From Prevotella histicola JCM 15637 = DNF00424 (GTDB lineage: Bacteria; Bacteroidota; Bacteroidia; Bacteroidales; Bacteroidaceae): a DNA stretch of 46,187 nt. Of the stretch, positions 1-9,741 are shown in pieces. The DNA lies in NCBI RefSeq assembly GCF_000613925.1, contig NZ_BAJX01000021.1, forward strand, positions 1 to 46,187, written 5' to 3'. Under the pieces are notes generated by a model. That model had not been told where the DNA came from. It saw nothing but the letters and a program-made list of their open reading frames with translations, and searched no databases. The translations under genes and the position numbers were made by a program. Numbering within the stretch: the first letter of the stretch is position 1; each line of letters begins with the position of its first letter.

Positions 1-3000
1 GTACGTTATCCATCCAGAAATCTGCCACGACAGAAAACGGAAAAACCAACAACCAACCTGCTGAAGACGTTCCCCACCTTGCTCGCAAAGACACTGCCAA
101 GGGGCGAAAAGACTCCTTTCTTCGCAGCTTCTATTCCCCTTCAGACGGCAACCCCAAAGAACCTGGTAAGCGTGAACCCGTCACTCACGATGTGGGGAAA
201 CCTCCTGACGGACGATTTACTGGGCATGTACGCCTTCCATCCCACTGCAAACATCAACTTCGAGAGCCTCTCTTCCTTCTATAATGGCTACTTCAATGCA
301 GGAAGTGGACTTGTTGATGGCATCCTGCATGGTATGTTCCTCGACACGAGTTACGCGAGTCTGGGCGTCATAAAACTGAAATATTATGCCTACGACACCA
401 AAACATGGCAGCTCATTGACCAGCCTGTAGAGGTAAACGACCTCAGTCTGACTGCCACAGAGACGGCTGTAGACCCCGTAACGGGTGAGATCTTCGGTGA
501 GTTTTATGCTCCTGATTTGAATGGACATGAGTGGGGTGTGATTGATTATACCACACTGAAGCGCACCACGATAGCCCCTGCACAACACGTATATGTAGCC
601 TTGGGCATCGCCAATGACGGCTTTGCATACGGTGTAACGAAGGAAGGTGACTTCTATCAGATTGACCGTACGACGGGTGCAGAGACGCTGAAAGGCTCCA
701 CGGGAGTGGTGGTTTCCGATAACAATGGACAATACTTCACACAGAGTGGAGAGTTTGATCCACGCACAAATGAGTTCTTCTGGGCATCAACAGACAGGGA
801 CGGGAAGTTCCAACTCTATACGATCAACCTTGAAAACGGAAAGGTTACGCCCGTAGGAGGCTACTCAACGGAGGCTTCACTCATGGCTCTTACCTTCCCA
901 AAGACGCCTACTGCTCCTGCTGCACCAGCTGCTGCAAGCGGTCTGAAGGCTGACTTCAAGGACGGGAAGCTGCAGGGTACGTTCCAGTTTACGGCACCTG
1001 ACAAGACGTTTGACGGCTCTTCGCTCACGGGTAACGTCTCTTATACACTCTATGCCAACGAGAAAGAGATTGCGAAAGGTAGCATCGGAGCTGGCAAGCA
1101 AGCCACACTCGACATCACAGTCGGCGAAGGTCTTAACAATTTCGTGGTCCTTCTGGCAAACGAAGCAGGCACTGGTCCGCGCAGTAAGATCACTACCTAC
1201 GTTGGCTATGACACCCCAGAGGCAGTCAGGAACGTGTCGTTCAACCTTGACGAGACGGGGAATGTCAGCCTCAAGTGGGACAAACCGCTGCAAGGAACAC
1301 ACAAGGGTTACCTCGGAACACTCACCTATGACGTCATCCGAAACGTCAACGGACAGAGCAAGACAGTGGCTGAAGGACTGTCAGTAACAGACTTCAGCGA
1401 AGTGATTCACAAGGATTCACTGTCAGCTTATTCGTATTCTGTGCAGGCAATCAATAGAGATAAGCGCAGCGTTAAGGTGACAACCAATGGTGAAGTGTTT
1501 GGTAATGCGCTCAATGTGCCGTTCTTCGATGACCTGTCGACGGTTAACAGTGCCGACCTCTACACCGTTATAGATAACAACAAGGACCAAAGCACCTGGA
1601 AATGGAGCGCTGCCAAGGGTGGGCAATACCAATATAACTTCAGCAAAGAGAATACTGCTGACGACTGGTTGATGACTCCTCCGATACAAATGAAGCAAGG
1701 AAAGACCTACAAAGTATCGTTCAAAGCTGCCGCAGGGTTGAAGGATTTCGATGAACGTATGGAGGTTCTATGGGGCAAAGGGAAGACGATTGATGCCATG
1801 AAGGGCGTGCTTCTTCCTGCTACTGACATCAAAGGGGCTGACCTCAAGACCTATTCTGGTACCTTAAAGCCCACTGTTGACGGTGATTATTGCATCGGGT
1901 TCCATGCCCTTTCGGCTCCTGACAGATACATGATTGTCCTCGACTCCATCGCTGTTGAGGGGGCTGCAGAGGCGAAAGCACCTGCTGCCGCTACCCAGCT
2001 GACGGCTACCCCTGACGCAACAGCAGCTCTTAAGGCTACCATTTCTTTCCATGCTCCAACGAAAGCCATCGATGGTTCGGCACTGACAAACATCACTAAG
2101 ATGGTCGTTCTCAATGGTAAACGCACCGTAAAGACCATCGAGAACCCCGCACCAGGCAGTGTTCTGACGGTTACGGATGATGCTGCTGCGAGCGGAGAGA
2201 ACACCTATGACATCATAGCCTACAACAGTTTCGACTTCGGAGAGAAAGCTTCTGTCACGGTTTATGTAGGACAAGACGTACCTGTAATGGGCAAAGTAAA
2301 AGCTAAGGATCAGACTACTTCAGTTCAATTGAGGTGGGATGTGCCAGCTGGTGTGCACAATGGCGTCATCCTTCCAGAGCAGATTACGTACCGAATCCAC
2401 AACATCACCGAGGAAGGAAGGGTTGATGAAGAGGTCGGATCGGTAAAGGGTAAGACCGAATTTACCATCACCGGACTCAATACTAACAAGGGTGAACAAC
2501 GCTATCAGCGCTGGGCTATCATCGCCGAGAACCCTTCCGGACTCAGTAACTGGGTTGCTGGGACCGTACTTATTGGTAGTCCTTACGCCATTCCGTACCA
2601 TAACAGTTTCAAGAATGGAACCATCGAGAACCTGTTCATAGGTCTGGAGCGGTCTGACAAGAATGCTTCATGGACCGTAACCAACGATGTTTCATCCGAT
2701 AATGACTTCGGTTCACTCCTCTTCCGACCCTCTGTACCTGGCGTCTCAACCATCCTTTGTGGTAAGATGAACCTACAAGGGGCAACGAGTCCGAAGCTCA
2801 TCTTCGACTATAGAGGTGATGGAGCACCAAAAGAAAAGGTGGAAATACGATTCGAAAAGAAGGACGGTGAAGTCACAGAACTACTATGGACGAATACCGT
2901 TCCATCAACAAATGGGGCTTGGAAGACCCAGGTTGTCGACATTCCTACCGAACTGATAGGTGAAGATTACGTACTCATGCGCATCATCGGAAAGGCTGAT

Positions 3001-4350
3001 GTCATCACGGACGACCCTGTTTTCATTGACAATATCAACATTGCTGACCCATTAGAGAGGGATGCAAGCATTGATTTGTCAGTACCTGAGAAGGTGAAAA
3101 AGGGACAGACGGCACATCTAACGGTCAAGGTTACCAACCTTGGAATGGAGAAAATGGAACATGCAAAGGTCACTTTGACTGCCAATGATAAGGTCATCAT
3201 GGGGTTAGAACTCTCGAAAACGCTCTCTCTCCTACAAGATGAGACCTTCAACGTAGACTACAAAACGACGAGTCTTGAGGCTTCGGACAATCTGAATATC
3301 AAGGCAACTGTTGACTATGAGGACGACTATGACCCAGAAAACAACACTGCTGAAGAGAGCATGAAACTGGAGAAAGCCGACGTACTTACGCCTCAGAACC
3401 TGCGTGTTGTGGACAATACAGCCGCAACAATGAAGCTTTCATGGGATGCACCATCCTCATCAACAACCGATGTTAACGATGACTTCGAGCAATATGAGGC
3501 TTGGGGAACCAGCTTTGGTGCATGGACAACGGTTGATAACGACCATGGTTTCGCAGGAAATCTCGTCGATGGAGTACAGTATAACCACCAAGGTGAGGCG
3601 TTCGCATTCATCAATTGGGAACCAGCTGATATCTTCGAGGGCGCTGACAGCAATGTTCTGCCACACTCAGGAGAGAAGGCTGCAGCCGCAATCTACCAGG
3701 TTGACAACATGGGTAACGACTATATTGATGCTGACAACTGGCTCATCAGTCCGCAACTGTCAGGAAAAGCACAGACCATACACTTCTGGGTGAACAATCT
3801 CCCAGCACAAGACGGAAACTACGGAACGGAAAGTTTCGATGTGCTTACCTCAATGACGAACAACGAGATTGCTGCCTTCAAGAAGGTCGGAGACACACAT
3901 GTGCAGGGTTCAGGTAAATGGACTGAGGTGGCAGTGACCGTTCCTGAGGGTACAAAGTTCTTTGCTATTCACCACATAACAAAGAAAGATAACGTCTTTG
4001 TCTTCATGGTTGACGATGCCACTTTTGAGTCGGGTACAGGTCCAATCTTGTACAATATCTATCGGGATGGCACCTATGTAGGCAAAACCTACACCACCCT
4101 TAGCAACGAGATAGCCAACGACGGACAGAATCATCAGTACAGTGTGACTGCCGTTTATGCTGATGGCGCTGAGTCAGAGCCCGTTATGCTCACTGTCACC
4201 ACGGGTATCCAGAGCCTCGATGGCACCTCTCCCGTTACTTATGATGTCTATACCCTCGATGGCAAACAAGTATTGAAGGCTGCACGAAGCCTACAGAAAC
4301 TTGCCAAAGGCATCTATGTTATCAATGGTAAGAAAACGATTATTAAATAA
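1..4350 (+). CDS. Large secreted choice-of-anchor J / cleaved-adhesin protein with T9SS-like tail (5' partial)
   Basis: The frame is open from the first base, so the gene starts upstream; the TTG at 79 is only the first permissible start inside the window. The visible ~1,450 residues hold an N-terminal propeller-like region, then Fn3/Ig-like modules with recurring YVGYDTPEAV and YVGQDVPV linkers. A first choice-of-anchor J (cleaved adhesin) domain follows (about 1510-1960, ending RYMIVLDSIAVEG), then a CARDB-like domain (about 3060-3380) and a second anchor J domain (about 3475-4035, with DNWLISPQLS). The C-terminus (TYDVYTLDGKQV...GIYVINGKK) looks like a type A type IX secretion sorting domain. 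This suggests an exported adhesin or peptidase-associated surface protein. No protease catalytic motif is visible. Another frame also reads plausibly over the first ~80 bases, so a frameshift near the edge cannot be excluded. Confidence 0.8.
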   Translation, partial: VRYPSRNLPRQKTEKPTTNLLKTFPTLLAKTLPRGEKTPFFAASIPLQTATPKNLVSVNPSLTMWGNLLTDDLLGMYAFHPTANINFESLSSFYNGYFNAGSGLVDGILHGMFLDTSYASLGVIKLKYYAYDTKTWQLIDQPVEVNDLSLTATETAVDPVTGEIFGEFYAPDLNGHEWGVIDYTTLKRTTIAPAQHVYVALGIANDGFAYGVTKEGDFYQIDRTTGAETLKGSTGVVVSDNNGQYFTQSGEFDPRTNEFFWASTDRDGKFQLYTINLENGKVTPVGGYSTEASLMALTFPKTPTAPAAPAAASGLKADFKDGKLQGTFQFTAPDKTFDGSSLTGNVSYTLYANEKEIAKGSIGAGKQATLDITVGEGLNNFVVLLANEAGTGPRSKITTYVGYDTPEAVRNVSFNLDETGNVSLKWDKPLQGTHKGYLGTLTYDVIRNVNGQSKTVAEGLSVTDFSEVIHKDSLSAYSYSVQAINRDKRSVKVTTNGEVFGNALNVPFFDDLSTVNSADLYTVIDNNKDQSTWKWSAAKGGQYQYNFSKENTADDWLMTPPIQMKQGKTYKVSFKAAAGLKDFDERMEVLWGKGKTIDAMKGVLLPATDIKGADLKTYSGTLKPTVDGDYCIGFHALSAPDRYMIVLDSIAVEGAAEAKAPAAATQLTATPDATAALKATISFHAPTKAIDGSALTNITKMVVLNGKRTVKTIENPAPGSVLTVTDDAAASGENTYDIIAYNSFDFGEKASVTVYVGQDVPVMGKVKAKDQTTSVQLRWDVPAGVHNGVILPEQITYRIHNITEEGRVDEEVGSVKGKTEFTITGLNTNKGEQRYQRWAIIAENPSGLSNWVAGTVLIGSPYAIPYHNSFKNGTIENLFIGLERSDKNASWTVTNDVSSDNDFGSLLFRPSVPGVSTILCGKMNLQGATSPKLIFDYRGDGAPKEKVEIRFEKKDGEVTELLWTNTVPSTNGAWKTQVVDIPTELIGEDYVLMRIIGKADVITDDPVFIDNINIADPLERDASIDLSVPEKVKKGQTAHLTVKVTNLGMEKMEHAKVTLTANDKVIMGLELSKTLSLLQDETFNVDYKTTSLEASDNLNIKATVDYEDDYDPENNTAEESMKLEKADVLTPQNLRVVDNTAATMKLSWDAPSSSTTDVNDDFEQYEAWGTSFGAWTTVDNDHGFAGNLVDGVQYNHQGEAFAFINWEPADIFEGADSNVLPHSGEKAAAAIYQVDNMGNDYIDADNWLISPQLSGKAQTIHFWVNNLPAQDGNYGTESFDVLTSMTNNEIAAFKKVGDTHVQGSGKWTEVAVTVPEGTKFFAIHHITKKDNVFVFMVDDATFESGTGPILYNIYRDGTYVGKTYTTLSNEIANDGQNHQYSVTAVYADGAESEPVMLTVTTGIQSLDGTSPVTYDVYTLDGKQVLKAARSLQKLAKGIYVINGKKTIIK

Positions 4351-4396
4351 TCAGACATAGCCAAAAAACCGATTGACCATTAAAAACTTAACCCCG

Positions 4397-4433
4397 CTTC
4401 CCCACCCCCTGCAAAGGAGATGGGGAAGTTTTA
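4397..4433 (+). terminator. Intrinsic terminator after the adhesin gene
   Basis: CTTCCCCA (4397-4404) pairs with TGGGGAAG (4421-4428), followed by TTTTATT. It lies 47 bases after the adhesin stop codon. Confidence 0.8.
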
Positions 4434-4461
4434 TTGTAAAACAAATTCACTATTAGAAAAC

Positions 4462-4542
4462 AAAAGACGCCCTTTCGCATGGTAAAAGGGCATCTTTTAC
4501 AACGCAAAAGGGCGTTTTTTACAATCCAAAAGAGCCTCTTTT
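4462..4542. repeat. 22-bp-period palindromic array, locus 1
   Basis: Four units start at 4462, 4484, 4506 and 4528. Each is a 15-bp imperfect palindrome of the AAAAGGGCATCTTTT type followed by a 7-bp spacer. The left flank (about 4410-4460) matches, in inverse orientation, the right flank of locus 2 (about 11264-11315), so the array belongs to a longer dispersed repeat. Function unknown. Confidence 0.85.
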
Positions 4543-4588
4543 GAATTGCGTGTTGTATATTCTTTTACAATATTACCTATTCTTCCTT

Positions 4589-4661
4589 ATTCTGCCACCT
4601 TACGATATTGCTCGTAAAGCCACTGCTGTTGCTGCGCAATGGTGAGGTTGCTGTTATCGAG
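4589..4661 (-). pseudogene. Detached duplicate of the cmk 3' end
   Basis: These 73 bases are identical to 5929-6001, the last codons of cmk. The copy keeps its own in-frame stop (TAA at 4587-4589; the intact gene uses TGA). The two copies are direct repeats flanking the RhuM gene, as expected if a ~1.3-kb segment entered at the cmk 3' end and restored the reading frame. Confidence 0.9.
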
Positions 4662-4754
4662 GGTTGTAAGAATCAATATTCATATAACGACATAAAAACA
4701 GGTGGAATAAGGAGAAATAATCACTAAAAAAATACAGATATAGAGACTTTTACT

Positions 4755-4763
4755 TATCTTTGC
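4755..4763 (+). promoter_or_regulatory. Minus-7 promoter element upstream of the RhuM gene
   Basis: TATCTTTGC fits the Bacteroidota TAnnTTTG box. It lies about 145 bases before the RhuM start and inside the inserted segment, so the cargo gene probably carries its own promoter. Confidence 0.55.
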
Positions 4764-4906
4764 ATATTCCTTGAAGGCTGCCTATAGTTGAAGTCATTTG
4801 AATATTGAAGCTTCCTAATTAGCCAAATGATAAAAGAACGCATGCCAAGCATAACTTAGGACACTATGGTTAGATATGATAGTGTTATGATAATATCTAA
4901 AAGATT

Positions 4907-5896
4907 ATGGAAAGTAATATCTTATTATACAGTAACGATCATGGTAAGGTCAGTATTCAAGTGCGCTATGAAGATGGTACATTTTGGTTGACTCAGAAGC
5001 GAATGGCAGAGCTATTCTCTGTAGATGTTCGTACAATAAATGAGCATCTAAAGAATATTTTCCGCTCAAAAGAACTCTCTGAAGAGGGAACTATCCGGAA
5101 AATTCGGATAGTTCAAACAGAAGGAAACCGACAAGTGGAGCGCAATGTAGCTTTTTATGCTTTGGAAGCCATCATTGCTGTAGGCTATCGAGTTAACTCT
5201 GAGCAGGCTACAAGATTTCGTCAATGGGCAACAAAGACACTTGATACATTTATTACCAAAGGTTATGTCCTTGACAAGGAAAGGTTGAGACAAGGCGAAA
5301 AGTTTGGACATGACTACTTTAAAGATTTACTTGAAGATATCAGAGAGATACGTGCCAGTGAGCGCCGGTTCTATCAAAAAATCACAGATATTTATGCTTT
5401 GTCAGTAGATTATGACAAGCATGCACTAGAAACAAAACGTTTCTTTGCATCAGTACAGAATAAATTACACTGGGCTATATCTGGTAAGACGGCAGCTGAG
5501 ATTATATATGACAACGCTGATGCCAGCCAACCACATATGGGATTGACGACATGGAGACATGCACCTGACGGTAAAATAATGAAATCAGACGTAGTTATAG
5601 CTAAGAACTACCTCAATCAAAAGCATATGACAGCTATCAATAGACTCGTTTCTGCTTATCTTGACTTGGCTGAAGACCGTGCAGAGCAGCAAATTGTCAT
5701 GACAATGAAGGATTGGAGTAATCTTTTGGATGGCTTTTTAACGGTTGCTGGCAGACCAATATTAGATGGTCCGGGGAGTGTTTCAGCATTAGAAGCAAAG
5801 ATAAAGGCGGAATGTGAGTATGAAACATTCCGCCGTAAACAAGATATTGAATACCTTTCAGACTTTGATAAGGAGATGAAACGTCTGAAGGGTTAA
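4907..5896 (+). CDS. rhuM: RhuM family (virulence-RhuM) protein
   Basis: A complete 329-residue protein of the RhuM family, named from a Salmonella pathogenicity-island gene. The family is often found on mobile islands and near restriction-modification genes; its biochemical role is unsettled. Recognisable blocks are the N-terminal TFWLTQKRMAELFSVD (an HTH-like segment), RNVAFYALEAIIAVGYRVNS and RFRQWATKTLDTFITKGYVL in the first ~125 residues, then the C-terminal block with GKTAAEIIYDNAD, HMGLTTW, KSDVVIAKNYL and a final SDFDKEM. The ATG at 4907 gives the expected N-terminus. It is a single gene between two copies of the cmk 3' end, with no recombinase beside it, so it looks like cargo of a small or decayed insertion. 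Confidence 0.88.
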   Translation: MESNILLYSNDHGKVSIQVRYEDGTFWLTQKRMAELFSVDVRTINEHLKNIFRSKELSEEGTIRKIRIVQTEGNRQVERNVAFYALEAIIAVGYRVNSEQATRFRQWATKTLDTFITKGYVLDKERLRQGEKFGHDYFKDLLEDIREIRASERRFYQKITDIYALSVDYDKHALETKRFFASVQNKLHWAISGKTAAEIIYDNADASQPHMGLTTWRHAPDGKIMKSDVVIAKNYLNQKHMTAINRLVSAYLDLAEDRAEQQIVMTMKDWSNLLDGFLTVAGRPILDGPGSVSALEAKIKAECEYETFRRKQDIEYLSDFDKEMKRLKG

Positions 5897-5926
5897 GATA
5901 ATTGGACCTGCAAAAAGGCTAATGGC

Positions 5927-6616
5927 TCATTCTGCCACCTTACGATATTGCTCGTAAAGCCACTGCTGTTGCTGCGCAATGGTGAGGTTGCTGTTATCGA
6001 GTTCGATCGCATCAGGTGCTTTGCGGAGTGGAGAAGTGGCGCGATGAGAGTCGATATAGTCGCGTTCCTCAACGTTCTTCAGAATGTCATTAAAGTTCGC
6101 TTCCATTCCTTTTGCCTTCAGTTCGTCATACCGACGTTGGGCACGCACCTCGGCAGATGCCGTTACGAAGATCTTCAGTTCAGCATCTGGGAAGACCACC
6201 GTACCAATGTCTCGACCGTCCATGACGATTCCTTTCCCTGCTCCCATGCGCTGTTGCTGTGCCACGAGGGCTGCACGGACGAAAGGTAAGGCGGCGATGG
6301 GGCTAACGTGTGACGATACTTCCATGCTTCGGATGTCCTTCTCCACGTTCTCACCATTGAGGAAAATGTCGGGTTTACCTGTCGTTTTATTCAGTTGGAA
6401 GCTGATGTTTATATTCTTCATCTGTGCCTTCAGCTCTTCCTCCCGTATGCTTCCGTCGGCATTGAAGAGGTTATGACGCAGTGCATAGAGCGTTACCGAG
6501 CGGTACATAGCGCCCGTGTCAACATAGATATAGCCTATTTCCTTGGCAAGATCCTTTGCCATCGTACTCTTACCGCATGATGAAAAGCCGTCAATGGCTA
6601 TGGTTATTTTCTTCAT
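5927..6616 (-). CDS. cmk: Cytidylate kinase
   Basis: 229 residues, full length for (d)CMP kinase, which phosphorylates CMP/dCMP with ATP in pyrimidine salvage. The P-loop GFSSCGKST is at about residues 10-18, followed by [10 protein letters not shown], the NMP-binding [14 protein letters not shown] and the R-rich lid (AQRRYDEL...RDYIDSHR). The extreme 3' end (5929-6001) also exists as a detached copy at 4589-4661, so the gene was the target of an insertion that left it intact. porQ lies upstream on the same strand, a common Bacteroidota pairing; the two are separated by a long inverted repeat at 6724-6765. Confidence 0.95.
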   Translation of the reverse strand: MKKITIAIDGFSSCGKSTMAKDLAKEIGYIYVDTGAMYRSVTLYALRHNLFNADGSIREEELKAQMKNINISFQLNKTTGKPDIFLNGENVEKDIRSMEVSSHVSPIAALPFVRAALVAQQQRMGAGKGIVMDGRDIGTVVFPDAELKIFVTASAEVRAQRRYDELKAKGMEANFNDILKNVEERDYIDSHRATSPLRKAPDAIELDNSNLTIAQQQQWLYEQYRKVAE

Positions 6617-6723
6617 TCTGTATACCTTATTAATATAGTATGTTATATGTCATCTTCTTTAGGATGACCACAAAGTTAGTAAAAAAAAGCAGAATGCAGA
6701 CTGAGAAGGGGTAGAATAAAAGA

Positions 6724-6765
6724 ACTTTCGAAATTTATTGTAATATTACAGTAAATTTCGAAAGT
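6724..6765 (-). terminator. Long perfect-centre inverted repeat between porQ and cmk
   Basis: The 42-bp palindrome has two 20-base arms (ACTTTCGAAATTTA / TAAATTTCGAAAGT plus TGTAA / TTACA) with one mismatch and a TA centre. It sits just after the porQ stop, so it could end porQ transcripts or stabilise their 3' ends. No strong U-tract follows, so a protein-binding site is an alternative. Confidence 0.5.
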
Positions 6766-6776
6766 CCTGAAAGATG

Positions 6777-7719
6777 CTAAAATGAATAGGCTAAGTTGAC
6801 CAATATCGAACTACTTGTCGCATGATACTTGCCGTAAGCAAGGTTGAGCTTGAAGCGTTCGAGGTTGATTCCTGCTCCAAGACTCAGTCCTGCACCGTGT
6901 GCACCGGCGTCATCGCCTTTGCCAATGGTCATCTCTCGGACTTACGGAAGTTGTATCCGCCACCAATCCATATGTTATCAGAGAGCAAAACATCAGCTCC
7001 AAGGTTGAGATGATTGATGAAACGATAGTTGTAATGCGTCATATCAACGAGTGTTGCAGACACTCTGACGGGCAGAGCAGCAAAGGTTTTGCTCACACCA
7101 AGTTGCAGATCGAACGGCATCTTACCGTAATCTTCCTCGTAAGCCTTGACCTGTCCACCGAGATTCTTTGCTACAACAGACACTGACCATTGGCGTTCAG
7201 GCTCATACCAGTTCAATCCGAGGTCTACACCAACAGCCATTGAGTTGTAGTTTCCGATGTAAGAAGTAATGAATTTTGCCGTGATACCACCCACGAGATT
7301 GCGTGCCAGCTCATACGAAAAGATTCCTTCCAGAGCAATATCGCTGGCGTTGAACGTTCCCGTCTGTACGTTATTCTCATCCACCTGCTTCATCTTTCCG
7401 TAGTTCATGTACAGTATTCCGCCCGCAATCGTGGCCTTTTCGCCAAGCGCTTTGGTGTAAGAAGCACCCATGTAGTTGGCTCCGTGCATGTAATTCATAT
7501 AGTTCAGCCCCACAGTATTGTCACTTACGGACGATGCAAGGCTGGATTAGAGAACATAAGGGCAGGGTCATCCTCAATAATCGTAATGTTTTCACCACCC
7601 AAAGCTGCCGCATGCGCACTCACAGGGAGGCGAAGAAAATTATATTCAGTCTGACTCTCCTGTGCCTTTGTGCCCATAACGAGCAGCAGAGTGAGGAGGG
7701 TTAAAACGACTTTTTTCAT
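6777..7719 (-). pseudogene. porQ: Type IX secretion system protein PorQ, two single-base frameshifts
   Basis: The N-terminus (7719 to about 7535) encodes a signal peptide (MKKVVLTLLTLLLVMGTKA) and FLRLPVSAHAAALGGENITI, then breaks. The middle (7513-6929) continues with GLNYMNYMHGANYMGASY up to GGYNFRK, and a third frame carries REMTIGKGDDAGAHG through AYGKYHATSSS to a final aromatic residue and stop at 6777. Adding one G near 7534 and one base near 6939 restores a continuous ~314-residue protein, the normal PorQ size. PorQ is an outer-membrane component that helps place the A-LPS/PorU attachment machinery. Two one-base deletions in an otherwise perfect gene suggest sequencing error; if real, surface attachment through type IX secretion would be impaired. 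Confidence 0.85.
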
Positions 7720-7869
7720 CTAATCTAAATTAATTTCTCGGCAAAGATACATCTTTTTCCGAATATCTTATTACTTTTGTCTTCTGAAGTTCTGTGCATC
7801 AGACGGTCTTTTGTCTGATAAGTCACAGTGATTAGTATAACGGTATTTGCTATTGTTTAGTATCTTATA

Positions 7870-8667
7870 TTGGAAATAAAGAAGTCAAATAGGGCAGACT
7901 TGGAGAACAAACGGTGGGTTGGCTTCCTCTTGGGAGTCATTCTGGCACTGTCTATCTTCTTTGTTGCAATGGAATATAACAGCTCTGGGACTGATGATGA
8001 CAGCAATACGAAGCGTTCATTGCATGATGTCACACTCCACGACATGGAGATGTTACCTGCCATTGACCAGCAGAACCTTGCCAAAACGAAGGATGAGAAG
8101 AAGCCAACGGTGGATGATATGCTGAATCTTAAGCGTAGTGACACACCGAATAAGGTTACTCCGCACGATGCAGGAAGCATGAATTCAAATGATAAGAAGA
8201 CTGCTGCGCCACAGGTTAGTGATGTCCCTATCATCATGCCGACCATCAATACGCTGCCAGATCCGCCTAAAGTGAAAGAAGATGGGAAGAAAGTGACGGA
8301 GAAAATGACTGATGACCCGTCGCAAGTGGAGGTGGAACGCTATGATGACAAGGTCAGTAAGCGTATTCTTTCAGAGACTCCTACACCCCCAGGGGGCTGG
8401 GTTGAGTTCATGAAATGGCTCACAAAGACCCTGCAATACCCTGCTTCTGCGAAGGAAAACCAACTTTCTGGTACGGTGAACATCACCTTTATCATCAATG
8501 TTGATGGCTCTGTGAGCGACGTTACCATCCGAAGTGGGAAGGTACCGGTGCTCAATGCCGAGGTACTTCGCGTACTGAAGACAATGGGAACATGGAAACC
8601 TGGCATCGCAAAGAACAAGCCTTGCCGCTCAATGGTGGAGATACCAGTGGTCTTCAAGCTCTCATAG
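7870..8667 (+). CDS. TonB family energy-transducer protein
   Basis: 265 residues starting at a TTG (7870); an in-frame TAG at 7858 rules out an earlier start, and MEIKKSNRADLENKR is the usual N-terminus of Bacteroidota TonB-like proteins. One membrane segment (about residues 17-35, GFLLGVILALSIFFVAM) precedes a charged, proline-containing linker and a C-terminal TonB domain (from about 177: GGWVEFMKWL, YPASAKENQLSGTVNITF, GTWKPG, VVFKLS). It would couple inner-membrane proton motive force to outer-membrane receptors. No ExbB/ExbD genes are nearby. It may instead be one of the accessory TonB paralogues common in Prevotella. Confidence 0.85.
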   Translation: MEIKKSNRADLENKRWVGFLLGVILALSIFFVAMEYNSSGTDDDSNTKRSLHDVTLHDMEMLPAIDQQNLAKTKDEKKPTVDDMLNLKRSDTPNKVTPHDAGSMNSNDKKTAAPQVSDVPIIMPTINTLPDPPKVKEDGKKVTEKMTDDPSQVEVERYDDKVSKRILSETPTPPGGWVEFMKWLTKTLQYPASAKENQLSGTVNITFIINVDGSVSDVTIRSGKVPVLNAEVLRVLKTMGTWKPGIAKNKPCRSMVEIPVVFKLS

Positions 8668-8724
8668 ACGAGGTCTGTGGGGATAATAACGAACGAATAA
8701 AACAATCTTTTAGCACTTTTATCA

Positions 8725-9699
8725 ATGTATACTGCTGACGAAATACTCGCGAAAGTAAACGCATATATCAATAATCTGACTTACGATCGTAAGCCACAAA
8801 GCCTGTATGAACCCATCAAATACGTGTTGGAACTGGGTGGAAAGCGCATCCGACCAACGCTGATGCTGCTCTCATACAACCTCTTTAAGGACGATCCAGA
8901 GACCATTCTCTCTCCGGCATGTGCCCTTGAGACCTATCATAACTACACACTTCTGCACGATGATCTCATGGATGACGCACCACTTAGGCGTGGTCAGCAG
9001 ACTGTTCATGTGCGTTGGGATGCTAATACTGCCATCCTTTCAGGTGATTCTATGCTTGTTTTGGCATTCGAACGCATGGCACGTTGCGGTGATAAACACC
9101 TGCATGAGGTGTTGAGTTTGTTTGCTGAGACGGCGTTAGAGATAGGTGAAGGACAGCAATATGACATGGAGTTCGAGCACAGAAACGATGTTCGGGAAGA
9201 GGAATACATTGAGATGATACGCCTCAAGACGAGTGTTCTGCTGGCGTGTGCTATGAAAACTGGAGCTATTCTGGCTGATGCACCGAAGGAAGATGCCGAC
9301 AAATTATATAAGTTTGGTGAACAAATAGGTCTTGCTTTCCAGCTTCAAGATGATTATCTTGACGTCTATGGCGATCCGAAAGTGTTCGGAAAGAAAATTG
9401 GAGGAGACATTACTTCGAACAAAAAGACCTACATGCTCATCAATGCCTTTAACAAAGCGGATGCTAAACAGCGCAAAGAACTGGAGCGATGGGTGGCATG
9501 TGAGAACTTCAACCGTGATGAAAAGGTGGCTGCAGTGACGGCTTTATATAATAAGATAGGTGTAGATAAGCTGGCACAGGATAAGATAAATCATTACTTT
9601 GAGGTGGCAAGTAAGTATCTTAATGATGTCAGTTTACCCGAAGAACGTAAGGCAGAAATGAAGGCTTATGCCGTCAGATTGCTGAACAGACAACGCTAA
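8725..9699 (+). CDS. Polyprenyl (farnesyl/geranylgeranyl-type) diphosphate synthase
   Basis: 324 residues, full length for a trans-isoprenyl diphosphate synthase. GGKRIRP (about residue 37) binds isopentenyl diphosphate. The first aspartate-rich motif is HDDLMDDAPLRRG and the second is LQDDYLDVYGD, both intact. The enzyme condenses IPP with allylic diphosphates for quinone side chains or undecaprenyl precursors; chain length cannot be read reliably. It precedes tatD by 42 bases on the same strand, so the two are probably co-transcribed. Confidence 0.93.
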   Translation: MYTADEILAKVNAYINNLTYDRKPQSLYEPIKYVLELGGKRIRPTLMLLSYNLFKDDPETILSPACALETYHNYTLLHDDLMDDAPLRRGQQTVHVRWDANTAILSGDSMLVLAFERMARCGDKHLHEVLSLFAETALEIGEGQQYDMEFEHRNDVREEEYIEMIRLKTSVLLACAMKTGAILADAPKEDADKLYKFGEQIGLAFQLQDDYLDVYGDPKVFGKKIGGDITSNKKTYMLINAFNKADAKQRKELERWVACENFNRDEKVAAVTALYNKIGVDKLAQDKINHYFEVASKYLNDVSLPEERKAEMKAYAVRLLNRQR

Positions 9700-9741
9700 A
9701 AAAGCCTCACCCCAGCCCCTTCAAGCTCTCTTTTTATAACA

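Noticed and set aside
217..3666. Minus-strand and alternative-frame ORFs within the adhesin gene
   Set aside because: They overlap a long coherent coding region and lack promoter, start or domain support.
4462..4542. CRISPR array
   Set aside because: Units are 22 bp with 7-bp spacers that are not unique in the CRISPR sense, cores vary and invert, and no cas gene is present.
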